Assembly (NCBI GenBank): GCA_012267605.1
Contig: JAAXGF010000124.1
Coordinates: forward strand, 1 to 8,111
Source of the DNA: Alphaproteobacteria bacterium
GTDB taxonomy: Bacteria; Pseudomonadota; Alphaproteobacteria; JAAXGF01
Length of the DNA stretch: 8,111 nucleotides
Direction: 5' to 3'
Within the stretch, counting starts at the first letter, position 1; each line of letters begins with the position of its first letter. A program made the translations under genes and the position numbers. Below, piece after piece: positions 1 through 5,853 of this stretch. The notes beneath the pieces were generated by a model. That model did no database searches. It was not told the origin of the DNA and was given only the letters and a program-made list of their open reading frames with translations.

Positions 1-972
1 GTCTCCGGGAGGCGTCCATATAGCCGGGCCATGGATGGAGGGCCGGCACCGTACCTCGATTGCCGCTCGCCGCGCAAAGAGGAAACGGGCCGGTTGGCGG
101 AACTCGTGGACGTGCCCTGGCTCAAGGGGCCGTTGGAGGAACGTGCGAGGACGCTTGCGGTCACTGATCTCGTGCCTCGGCACCTTGACGAAGTGAAGGA
201 GCGGTTTCTTGCGCAACTGGACAAAATCGAAGCGGCGGTGAGGGAGCGAATGCGCCGGGAAATCGTCCACCTTCAGCACCGGGCATTGGAAGTTGAGGCC
301 GACGAGCGAGCGGGCAAGAAGCCACGGCTCAACTCGGAGAAAATTCGGCGCCAAGCGGAGGCTCTGACCGACCGGCTGAAGTTGCGGCTCGCCGACATCG
401 CACGCCAGCGTGATATCGCCCCAATGGGGCCGACGATCTGCGGCGCGGCACTGGTCTTGCCTGCGCGGTTGCTCTCGTCGGAAGATACGAGCTCGAAAGG
501 CGCCGTGGCGACCGCGGACACGGCCACCCGTGCGGAGGTCGAGGCGAAGGCGATGCGGGCAGTGATGGAACGGGAACGAAGCGTGGGCCGGAAACCCACC
601 GACGTCTCGGGCGAGGACCGTGGCTACGACATCGAAAGCCGCGATCCGAAAACAGGTAGACTCCGGTTCATCGAAGTGAAGGGACGCCGCGCCGATGCCC
701 GCACCATCACCATTACAAGGAACGAGATGCTGGCCGCGTTCAATGCGACCGAGTCGTTCATCCTGGCAGTGGTGTTCGTCGATGGCGGTGCGGTCCAGGA
801 ACCACTCTACGTGCCGGATCCGGCACCGATATTCGGCCCCGAACCGGGATTCAACGAGGTTTCACGGGCAATTTCGGCTGAGGCGATCACGGCTGCGGCG
901 CAGCGAGATATGGACTGGAGAGCTAGCGAGGCTGCGCCTCAGACCGACGAGACATGTTCCACAACCTTTTGA
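1..972 (+). CDS. C-terminal part of large DUF3883-containing helicase-type protein (5' end outside window)
   Basis: The frame is open from base 1, so the first ATG (31) is probably internal and the gene begins upstream. Counting from that ATG, residues 6-12 (APYLDCR) and 30-150 form a charged helical region (EERARTLAV, LVPRHLDEVKERF, ARLNSEK-like PRLNSEKIRRQAEAL). I associate this with the region after the SF2/SNF2 helicase core in DUF3883 helicases. Residues about 170-255 match DUF3883: GYDIES (198-203) and FIEVKGR (213-219). The spaced D...E-x-K arrangement recalls a PD-(D/E)xK nuclease fold, so the tail may bind or cut DNA. The helicase motifs themselves lie outside the window. Such helicases occur in multi-gene defence loci, including DUF1156 methylase/DUF499 ATPase clusters. 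That context is inferred, because the upstream genes are not visible. The C-terminal 30 residues look less conserved. Confidence 0.8.
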   Translation, partial: VSGRRPYSRAMDGGPAPYLDCRSPRKEETGRLAELVDVPWLKGPLEERARTLAVTDLVPRHLDEVKERFLAQLDKIEAAVRERMRREIVHLQHRALEVEADERAGKKPRLNSEKIRRQAEALTDRLKLRLADIARQRDIAPMGPTICGAALVLPARLLSSEDTSSKGAVATADTATRAEVEAKAMRAVMERERSVGRKPTDVSGEDRGYDIESRDPKTGRLRFIEVKGRRADARTITITRNEMLAAFNATESFILAVVFVDGGAVQEPLYVPDPAPIFGPEPGFNEVSRAISAEAITAAAQRDMDWRASEAAPQTDETCSTTF

Positions 973-1036
973 TTTCATATGCGATTATCAAAATTTGACT
1001 CAACTGTAAACATCAGGTCGGCTCAAGGAGTCTAGA

Positions 1037-1099
1037 ATGGTGATCCTCGCCATGCTCGTCTATTATCGTGAGCGGTACGCGGCACCGACGGGGATATAG
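1037..1099 (+). CDS. Possible 20-aa leader peptide or remnant (mini-ORF 1)
   Basis: ATG at 1037 follows AAGGAG (1025-1030) with a 6-nt spacer, an almost ideal ribosome binding site. The frame ends in TAG after 20 codons (begins MVILAMLVYYRER). The start is hydrophobic and then basic. I do not recognise it. It could be a leader peptide, a small membrane peptide, or the start of a gene whose body has been lost. The support is only the ribosome binding site. Confidence 0.25.
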   Translation: MVILAMLVYYRERYAAPTGI

Positions 1100-1142
1100 T
1101 GGACCCGCATCGAAGAAGCGTGTCTCAGAGGAGGATCGGAAC

Positions 1143-1208
1143 ATGATGAGGCGAGTTGACTCCACGCAGCCGAGCCTTGAGGGCGCCTGTCAATACAAGG
1201 CGAGTTAG
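1143..1208 (+). CDS. Possible 21-aa peptide or remnant (mini-ORF 2)
   Basis: ATG at 1143 lies 7 nt after AGGAGGA (1129-1135), the strongest Shine-Dalgarno sequence in the window. The frame (begins MMRRVDSTQPS) closes with TAG at 1206-1208. No family is recognised. A strong initiation site in front of so short a frame suggests either a regulatory leader ORF or the 5' stub of a deleted gene. Confidence 0.25.
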   Translation: MMRRVDSTQPSLEGACQYKAS

Positions 1209-1267
1209 CGTGGTCGTTTCGGCATCCGGTACATCGTTTAGCCTCGTTGCCGTTGGAAGGGACTGAA

Positions 1268-1360
1268 ATGCCAATTGGTTTTCTGGTGCTGGGTCGCAAC
1301 CAGTTTGGTGGTGGGATTCTCGACCAACACTCGGGTGTGATCTCGCGAGGAATTGGCTGA
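1268..1360 (+). CDS. Possible 30-aa leader peptide coupled to the 236-aa gene (mini-ORF 3)
   Basis: ATG at 1268 sits 7 nt after GGAAGG (1255-1260). The 30-codon frame (begins MPIGFLVLGRNQFGGG) stops with TGA at 1358-1360, which shares its A with the ATG of the next gene (TGATG). That arrangement is typical of translational coupling, so this peptide could set the translation rate of the 1360 operon. The peptide itself is unrecognised, with a hydrophobic start and a glycine-rich middle. It could also be a chance frame, since the 1360 gene has its own ribosome binding site inside it. Confidence 0.35.
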   Translation: MPIGFLVLGRNQFGGGILDQHSGVISRGIG

Positions 1361-2070
1361 TGGCAAAGGGGCTACAAGCGGCACAAGGTGTGCAGAGCAA
1401 CGACATTGCGCTGGTTGAAGTGTCGGTCGTCCTAGTCTCGAACCAGAATGACCCTTCGATTCTCAACCCAGACTTTATGCGCTACAACAGGATAGTGGAT
1501 AAAGCGCTGTCGTTGAAGGAAGCCCCTGTTTCGACACCCGTTTTTTCTCAATTGATTTATGAAGGAGAAATCGTAGTAAGAGCTGAACCTCAACGATTTG
1601 TGTTTGAACAGAAGGGACATCCGCTTAGTGAAGACGAGTGCGTCATTCCCCTAGTCGCAAGGCGATTTGCAGAGGTGGTAGCACAAATTCCCTATAGCGC
1701 CACCGGAATCAACGCCAAGAGTTTCAGGCCTCTAAACGACAAATCGAGTTACAGCATCGCGGATGTATTGATCGATGGTGGAAAATGGATGTCGTTCATG
1801 GATGTTCAGCCGGATATCCATCTGAAAGCTCTGTATCGTTATGAGAGCAGGCAAATCGCGATGGACGTGGGTCGAGTTAATGTACAAAGGAATGATGGTT
1901 CAGAGTCGCATGGGGTATTGTTTCAAGCTAACATTCACCGCGATATTCGGGAAACAACCCAAGAGCGGCGCCTAGCGCTCATTTCGTCCACTGTCGATAG
2001 TTGGCGAGAGGATATATCTGACTTCAAGGCCCTCATGAGAAAGTTTCAGTCAATGGAGATACCCGAATGA
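1360..2070 (+). CDS. Uncharacterised 236-aa protein, first gene of a three-gene operon with a DUF4411 PIN-like gene
   Basis: The start is supported by GAGGAA (1347-1352), 7 nt before the ATG. I cannot name a family. A motif near residues 18-46 (VEVSVVLVSNQNDPSILNPDF) reads like a conserved N-terminal beta strand plus NPDF signature that I associate with uncharacterised proteins found sporadically in environmental bacteria. The rest alternates strands and helices: residues about 60-80 (QLIYEGEIVVRAEPQRFVF), 105-120 (ARRFAEVVAQIPYSA) and 185-205 (SHGVLFQANIHRDI). The C-terminus (about 208-236) is a charged helix. There are no membrane segments, signal peptide or catalytic motif. The stop overlaps the next gene as ATGA. 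Three sampled 60-base lines gave about 43-53% GC, lower than the neighbours, which suggests separate acquisition. A role in a toxin-antitoxin or defence unit is inferred only from the operon partner. Confidence 0.8.
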   Translation: MAKGLQAAQGVQSNDIALVEVSVVLVSNQNDPSILNPDFMRYNRIVDKALSLKEAPVSTPVFSQLIYEGEIVVRAEPQRFVFEQKGHPLSEDECVIPLVARRFAEVVAQIPYSATGINAKSFRPLNDKSSYSIADVLIDGGKWMSFMDVQPDIHLKALYRYESRQIAMDVGRVNVQRNDGSESHGVLFQANIHRDIRETTQERRLALISSTVDSWREDISDFKALMRKFQSMEIPE

Positions 2071-2711
2071 CATTTCCAATGCAAGCGGCAGCGAGAGACA
2101 CGACAGTGGATGTTTTTCCTCATGCGATGCCGAATTCATCAGCGTTCCCCGTGGTATTCGAGCCGGATCAGAGCCGGACGGTCGATTATGACTGGGGCCT
2201 TGTCAAAAACACACTTTTCCGAGCTTACGTCAGCAGAGAGCAAATTGGTTTAACGCACGTTGAACCGACTTCCAACATTGCATTTCGACCGGAAGACTGG
2301 TCGAAATCTGTTGAGTTCTCTCCCGGGATCGTCCAGCTCATGGAGATTGTCGGTGGGCGGTCGGCAGAGCTTCGGGAGGCGATGAGCGATCTTGACGAGG
2401 CTGTGGCCGAGGCGCGTCAAGAGGAATTCCCAATCCCATCGAATTCGGCTCTGTCGAACGCTCGCCGGCTATTGCTGGCCATGTACGCGATCTCGCCTCA
2501 GCGTTTCGAAGTCTACCCCACACCGGACGGTGAGGTCGCCATCGATGCTCCGGGCGGGCGGGGAAGATCGGTCCTTCTGCTTTGCGAATCCAACGGTGGG
2601 GCCTTGTGTCTGGTCAATTTGGATGGCAGGCATAGGCGCGCGCGGTATTCGGATACGGGGTCGCTTCCCGATGGTTTCGTTCGAGAGGCGCTGAACGAAT
2701 TGGTCGCGTGA
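2067..2711 (+). CDS. Uncharacterised 214-aa protein, second gene of the operon
   Basis: ATG at 2067 overlaps the previous stop (ATGA), with GGAG at 2055-2058, 8 nt upstream. Residues 1-85 are weakly patterned and include VDYDWGLVKNTLFRAYV (39-55). Residues about 95-120 form an acidic helix. The distinctive part is residues 123-213: an SNSAL-x-NARRLL-x-AMY stretch, RFEVYPTPDGEVAID (147-160), a glycine loop APGGRGRS, the strand VLLLCES, and LPDGFVREAL (200-209). This looks like a compact alpha/beta domain. I believe I have seen it in uncharacterised proteins, but I cannot give it a name or function. The gene also overlaps the following PIN-like frame (GTGA), so the three were built to be translated together. 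It might be the partner or antitoxin of the PIN-like protein (inference only). Confidence 0.8.
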   Translation: MTFPMQAAARDTTVDVFPHAMPNSSAFPVVFEPDQSRTVDYDWGLVKNTLFRAYVSREQIGLTHVEPTSNIAFRPEDWSKSVEFSPGIVQLMEIVGGRSAELREAMSDLDEAVAEARQEEFPIPSNSALSNARRLLLAMYAISPQRFEVYPTPDGEVAIDAPGGRGRSVLLLCESNGGALCLVNLDGRHRRARYSDTGSLPDGFVREALNELVA

Positions 2712-3223
2712 CGGTCGAGGACGATATCAAGCCGGAGGAAAACCTCGACGCGAATGTGCTCATTGATGCGAACCGTGATTATTATCCGATTGCACGCGTT
2801 CCCTAATTTTGGGATTGGCTCGTTCACATCGCCGGGCAGGGTCAGGCGAAAATTCCTGAAGAAATATTTGAGGAGCCGAAAGTTGGAAACGACGATCTTG
2901 CAAACTGGTTAAGAAGCTACAAACAACAGATGCTACTGGACGAACTCGTCCGCGCAGAATTGGTGGCACATGCGACCGATCAGGGTTATGCACATAATTT
3001 AACTGACGAGGAAATAGAGAAAATCGGATGTGATCCTTTTCTTATCGCTTATGCCCTCGTTGACATTGAACAACGTCGTGTTGTCACGACAGAGAGGTCC
3101 CGGCCAGGAAAACAACGGGCGAACCGGAATATTCCCGATGTCTGCCGCGAACTTCGTGTGCCATGTTGCGACACGTTCGAATTTCTGCGTGCGCTCAACT
3201 TCACGACTCGTTGGAATGCATGA
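2708..3223 (+). pseudogene. DUF4411-type PIN-like nuclease gene interrupted by one in-frame stop
   Basis: GTG at 2708 overlaps the previous stop (GTGA). The frame reads LDANVLIDANRDYYP at codons 13-27, the PIN-like N-terminal acidic strand, then RVP, then TAA at 2804-2806 (codon 33), then FWDWLVHIAGQG without any frame change. After the stop it stays open to TGA at 3221-3223 and contains IPEEIFEE, TDEEIEKIGCDPFLIAYAL, VVTTE, IPDVC and CDTFEFLRALNF, all characteristic of the DUF4411/PIN-like toxin fold (probable RNase). At the stop position DUF4411 proteins usually have Glu (P-E-F-W), so a GAA-to-TAA change is the simplest explanation. An internal ATG at 2930 would yield about 97 residues lacking the first catalytic Asp. 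The call could change if the TAA is a sequencing error. Confidence 0.8.
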
Positions 3224-3339
3224 ACCGAACTGGTGACTTTCGTATACGCCGACGCGGAAACTAACCTTCCGGTCGCGCTATGAATCCCTAATCCGCCCCC
3301 TCGTAGTTCGCGGCATGAAACCTGGCGCTCACCGGATAG

Positions 3340-3471
3340 AAGCCGCCGTGTCCGTCAGCCCTTACGGCTACCGACAAATTCAACGATGAAACCAATGTGG
3401 GGACGTTTTGGGGGCTGTTTTTGTTTTCCGTCCCGGCAGGCATGTTTCTTCTTTGGCGGGCTATCCCATAG
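3340..3471 (+). pseudogene. Possible remnant of a small membrane protein (start lost)
   Basis: This frame opens after an in-frame TAG at 3337 and has no good start codon. It ends in TAG at 3469-3471. The last 30 residues read naturally (TDKFNDETNVGTFWG, then a hydrophobic helix LFLFSVPAGMFLLW). The next frame starts 20 nt later behind AGGAGG, as in an operon. I do not recognise the protein. It may be a chance frame. Confidence 0.25.
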
Positions 3472-3490
3472 GAGGCTGCGAGAAGAAATA

Positions 3491-3553
3491 ATGAAACGGC
3501 TCACGCTTGCTGCGCTGGTGCTGGCCGGCGCGTCGGGGCGGCAGTGGGTGTAG
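3491..3553 (+). pseudogene. Signal-peptide stub of a lost exported protein
   Basis: ATG at 3491 opens a classic signal sequence: MKR, then the hydrophobic core LTLAALVLAGASG. It stops at TAG after 20 codons. AGGAGG lies at 3470-3475, a rather long 15 nt upstream. Another plus frame through the same bases stays open to about 3603 (AAVGVAAWQAGILC), which suggests a frameshift or a deletion joint soon after the signal peptide. The product is unknown. Confidence 0.35.
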
Positions 3554-3593
3554 CCGCTTGGCAAGCTGGAATTCTTTGCCGGTTTATCCATAT

Positions 3594-3628
3594 TATATAT
3601 TGATAATCTTCCGAAAACTATATATATT
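3594..3628. repeat. Paired TATATATT direct repeats over the hicA promoter (possible HicB operator)
   Basis: TATATATT occurs at 3594-3601 and 3621-3628, 27 bp apart. One copy touches the -35 box and the other contains the -10 box. HicB antitoxins with a C-terminal ribbon-helix-helix domain repress their own operons, so these are reasonable operator half-sites. AT-rich sequence can repeat by chance, so confidence is modest. Confidence 0.4.
3600..3628 (+). promoter_or_regulatory. hicA promoter, sigma70-like
   Basis: TTGATA (3600-3605) and TATATT (3623-3628) are separated by exactly 17 bp; each matches 5 of 6 consensus bases. A start point about 7 nt after the -10 box falls at 3634-3636, on top of the hicA ATG (3635). 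There is no Shine-Dalgarno sequence in front of that ATG. Confidence 0.6.
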
Positions 3629-3634
3629 ACCTAT

Positions 3635-3826
3635 ATGAAGCGCAGGGATATTATCAAGAAGCTGGCCAAGGCCGGATTCGTGGCTTCCGAAGGCGCGAAC
3701 CACACCAAGATGTCCCACCCCGATGGCCGCTGGACCGTGATTGGCCGGCATCCCGAGATACCGAACGGCACCGTGCGCGCGGTCGAGCGGCAAACGGGGG
3801 TTAAGCTACGCTCGGAGAAAGGATGA
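3635..3826 (+). CDS. hicA: HicA family mRNA interferase toxin
   Basis: This 63-residue protein has the usual HicA size and a double-stranded-RNA-binding-like fold. It cleaves mRNA/tmRNA when HicB is lost. The start reads MKRRDIIKKLAKAGF, the standard N-terminal helix. The catalytic His is H23 in EGANHTKM. The central strands RWTVIGRHP (32-40) lead to EIPNGTVRAVERQTGV (41-56), the typical HicA C-terminal helix. The gene appears intact. It lies 3 nt before hicB, in the usual toxin-first order. No ribosome binding site precedes the ATG and the promoter places the transcript start at the ATG, so initiation may be leaderless. That would keep toxin translation low, while hicB has its own ribosome binding site. 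Confidence 0.93.
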   Translation: MKRRDIIKKLAKAGFVASEGANHTKMSHPDGRWTVIGRHPEIPNGTVRAVERQTGVKLRSEKG

Positions 3827-3829
3827 AAG

Positions 3830-4210
3830 ATGCCCCGTAGACTCTACCCCGCGATTGTCCATAGCGACGACGGCAAGACCTTCGGCGTTTCGTTCGTCGA
3901 TTTCCCGGTGCATGCGGGCGGCGTCTCGGTCGAGGCCGCCATCACCGACGCCGAGATCGTGATCGCCGAGGTCGTCGAGGATTTGTTGCGATCCAAAGCG
4001 CCGGTCCCACCCGCCACCGCGATCGCGGATATCCCGGCGGAGAACCGGGACGGTGCCGAACTTATAACCCTGGTCCCGGTCCATCTGCCAGGCAAGTCCA
4101 AAGTTATATCAATCACCCTGGACGAAGAGCTGATTGCCCGGATCGATGCGGTCGCGGCGAACCGGTCGGGATTCCTGGCCGAAGCGGCACGGGCGCGCTT
4201 GGGCGGTTAA
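3830..4210 (+). CDS. hicB: HicB family antitoxin with ribbon-helix-helix DNA-binding tail
   Basis: The protein has 126 residues. The N-terminal half has the HicB partial RNase H-like fold: YPAIVHSDDGKTFGVSFVDFP (6-26), followed by the helix VSVEAAITDAEIVIAEVVEDLL (32-53), and PPATAI (60-65). It neutralises HicA by direct binding. Residues about 90-124 (KVISITLDEELIARIDAV, then SGFLAEAARARL) form a ribbon-helix-helix domain for autoregulation, probably at the 3594-3628 repeats. The usual FPGC/TxGDT region is replaced by FPVHAGGVS, so the loop is unusual. AAAGGA (3818-3823), 6 nt before the ATG, is a good ribosome binding site inside the end of hicA. The sequence is strongly GC-rich. The gene appears intact. 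Confidence 0.93.
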   Translation: MPRRLYPAIVHSDDGKTFGVSFVDFPVHAGGVSVEAAITDAEIVIAEVVEDLLRSKAPVPPATAIADIPAENRDGAELITLVPVHLPGKSKVISITLDEELIARIDAVAANRSGFLAEAARARLGG

Positions 4211-4216
4211 CGGGCC

Positions 4217-4233
4217 AGCGGCGAATTGCCGCT
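4217..4233. other. Small hairpin after hicB
   Basis: AGCGGC, loop GAATT, GCCGCT: a perfect 6-bp stem 6 nt after the hicB stop. No U tract follows, so it may stabilise the mRNA 3' end rather than terminate transcription by itself. Confidence 0.35.
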
Positions 4234-4256
4234 AGCGCGCAACCGGCAAAGAGGTA

Positions 4257-4276
4257 GTGTCCCGGTTTGAAATCCG
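4257..4276 (+). repeat. Imperfect 20-bp direct repeat, left copy flanking the methyltransferase gene
   Basis: GTGTCCCGGTTTGAAATCCG matches 17 of 20 bases with the copy at 5834-5853, in the same orientation. All three differences are transitions. The pair brackets the methyltransferase-HNH gene. The motif has the look of an insertion-sequence end, but no transposase remains and no name is claimed. Confidence 0.45.
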
Positions 4277-4290
4277 ATAGGAGAAAGCGG

Positions 4291-4320
4291 CCCTGGCCTT
4301 CACGCTCATTGAAGGCCGGG
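4291..4320. terminator. Hairpin between convergent hicB and methyltransferase genes, probable bidirectional terminator
   Basis: CCC-T-GGCCTTCA, loop CGCTCAT, TGAAGGCC-GGG: an 11-bp stem with a single bulged T and a 7-nt loop. It lies 80 nt after hicB and 22 nt after the minus-strand methyltransferase stop, where two converging transcripts should end. No run of T follows on either strand, so intrinsic termination would be weak. Confidence 0.45.
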
Positions 4321-4342
4321 TCTGGTGGTGTTCTAAGTCGAT

Positions 4343-5737
4343 CTAATGTCGAATTCCCTCAGCCTTAAGCTTTGCAACAAACTCTTCCTGCGACCTTGCA
4401 CCTTTCGTGGAATTACAGGCTGCGCATAGCAGTTGCAGGTTTTCAATGTGATCGCTTCCGCCTTTCGATTGCGGGACGACATGATCCACCGTCAAGTTGC
4501 GGAACGGGAACATGACGCGGCAGCCCGTGCACTGACCTTCCTGCTTGCCGTAAAGCGTGTGCTTGTGAGTCCGGTAGTTGGGAAGCTCACCCAGGTCTGT
4601 CCGGCGCGGGATATCCGTCCGATGGTGGATATCGTCGAACAACGGCCCCCTATCCTCGCGGATACGCTTTAAGACCAGTTTTGCAGCAAGCGGCGACAAG
4701 TCTATACCGACCCATTCGCGGTTCAAACGGTCTGCGGCGACAAGAGCGGTTGCGCACCCGGCGAATGGGTCAAGCACAATGTCGCCTTCGTTGGAGCTGG
4801 CGCGTATGATGCGGTTGAGTAGGGCGAGAGGTTTCTGGGTGGGGTAGCCGACACGCTCTTGAGCCTGCGAGTTGATCGGCGGGATGTCGTCCCAGAGCGT
4901 GTCCACCGTTTCCCCTGGCAATTCATCGAGAAAACGTATGCGCCGCAGACGCTTGGACTTGTCGCTTGGAAAGTGGATTCTGCCCTCTCGGTCCATCTGC
5001 TCCATTCGTTCACGTGAAACCGCCCATCCGTTCTTCGGTGGTTTGTATCCCTTGTACTCGTAGGCCAGGTTCGGTCTGGGTGACGGGCTTGTGAGATTGT
5101 CCAATTGGTAGCGTCTTCCATGATCGTCAACGTGAGTGAATTTGGATGCAATATATGCCGGGTTGTTTGGTCGGGATTGGCGATTCAAGACAGTTACTGA
5201 CGATCTTGCATAGAACAGAAGCACATCGGAAGTAACGCCAAACCGAATGGCCGCATTCTGGGTTTCGCCGCGTCCAGCCTTCCGCTTCCAGGTAATATCG
5301 TTCCGAAAATTCCCCGCTCCAAATATCGCATCCATAAGTGTCTTGAGGTAGTGACTCGCGGTCGGATCGCAATGCAGGTAGATCGAACCGGTATCCTTCA
5401 GAAGCCTTTGCATTTCCATGAGCCGCACGGCCATCATAATCAGATAAGACTTCATGCCCTTACCGTGGGCCATGCCCGCCGCGTCCACAATGGCATACAA
5501 TGCCGGGTCGCGGTCCGCGATCTCTCCGTGCCACGCTTCATCAACGTCGCTCAAAGTCCAAGTATCCTTGAAGGCCGCTCCCGCCGCTTCCGAGCCGATG
5601 GGCGCGGCGTAGTCCCGGTTCGAGTTGAACGGCGGATCAAGATAGATGAGATCAACCGTTTCCGAGTTCATACCCCGCATTATGTCAAGATTGTCGCCCG
5701 TCCAAAGCGTGCGGTTTGACCAGTTCGGGCCGCTCAT
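4343..5737 (-). CDS. Site-specific DNA methyltransferase (N6_N4_Mtase family) fused to a C-terminal HNH nuclease domain
   Basis: The protein has 464 residues. Residues 12-40 (WTGDNLDIM, then DLIYLDPPFNSN) hold catalytic motif IV DPPF (34-37). GSIYLHCDPTASHYLK (117-132), YPTQKP (298-303), DPFAGCAT (323-330, the AdoMet motif I) and WVGIDLSP (342-349) complete a beta-class amino-methyltransferase. The 150-290 segment is probably the target-recognition part. Residues about 390-450 form an HNH domain: CTGC (403-406), VDHVVPQSKGG (417-427, catalytic His 419), N433, and CAAC plus N442. All HNH residues are present, so it should be active. The product may methylate adenine or N4-cytosine and also cut DNA: a one-chain restriction-modification enzyme, or a phage-type methylase with an accessory nickase. 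An in-frame TAA just upstream fixes the ATG start, and no clear ribosome binding site is seen. It converges with hicAB. Confidence 0.9.
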   Translation of the reverse strand: MSGPNWSNRTLWTGDNLDIMRGMNSETVDLIYLDPPFNSNRDYAAPIGSEAAGAAFKDTWTLSDVDEAWHGEIADRDPALYAIVDAAGMAHGKGMKSYLIMMAVRLMEMQRLLKDTGSIYLHCDPTASHYLKTLMDAIFGAGNFRNDITWKRKAGRGETQNAAIRFGVTSDVLLFYARSSVTVLNRQSRPNNPAYIASKFTHVDDHGRRYQLDNLTSPSPRPNLAYEYKGYKPPKNGWAVSRERMEQMDREGRIHFPSDKSKRLRRIRFLDELPGETVDTLWDDIPPINSQAQERVGYPTQKPLALLNRIIRASSNEGDIVLDPFAGCATALVAADRLNREWVGIDLSPLAAKLVLKRIREDRGPLFDDIHHRTDIPRRTDLGELPNYRTHKHTLYGKQEGQCTGCRVMFPFRNLTVDHVVPQSKGGSDHIENLQLLCAACNSTKGARSQEEFVAKLKAEGIRH

Positions 5738-5833
5738 CGGCCCGAATCCACAAGACCGTTACTTAATTCGGAACGTCGCTTTCCCAGCGTAGCATATTTT
5801 TCCCAACGCGCCTTGCCCCCTGGTTGGCGTACC

Positions 5834-5853
5834 GTGTCTCAGTTTGAAATTCG
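5834..5853 (+). repeat. Imperfect 20-bp direct repeat, right copy flanking the methyltransferase gene
   Basis: GTGTCTCAGTTTGAAATTCG lies 97 bp beyond the methyltransferase start codon and matches the 4257-4276 copy at 17 of 20 positions. The rest of the 205-bp gap (5738-5942) shows no gene and no clear minus-strand promoter. Confidence 0.45.

Larger units (their letters stand above)
973..1359. other. Intergenic region with no full-size gene but three SD-led mini-ORFs
   Basis: This stretch separates the helicase end from the 1360 operon. I see no protein domain in any frame. The longer antisense frames here have shadow-like composition. It does contain three short plus-strand reading frames, listed separately, each with a convincing Shine-Dalgarno sequence at proper spacing. 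No terminator hairpin with a U tract was found after 972. No promoter with both boxes near consensus could be placed. TTGACT at 995-1000 has no partner -10. Confidence 0.5.
3224..3590. other. Decayed intergenic region with remnants of small membrane/exported genes
   Basis: No intact gene is visible between the PIN-like pseudogene and the hicAB control region. Two plus-strand fragments read like protein and are listed separately: a frame ending in a hydrophobic helix (3340-3471) and a signal-peptide start directly after it (3491-3553). The antisense frame over 3355-3591 has shadow composition. Confidence 0.5.

Noticed and set aside
995..1000. TTGACT as a -35 box for the mini-ORFs
   Set aside because: No acceptable -10 box 16-18 bp downstream.
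1119..1128. CGTGTCTCAG as a third copy of the repeat near 5834
   Set aside because: Only the first ten bases or so agree and the TTTGAAAT core is missing; likely chance.
1125..1466. 113-aa minus-strand frame over the mini-ORF region
   Set aside because: Composition is irregular, it runs into the antisense of the 1360 gene, and it has no motif or ribosome binding site.
4291..4320. Strong intrinsic terminator
   Set aside because: The stem is good but neither strand has a following T run, so it is reported only as a probable weak or bidirectional terminator.
5351..5719. 122-aa plus-strand frame inside the methyltransferase gene
   Set aside because: The opposite strand carries clear catalytic motifs (DPPF and others), so this is a shadow.
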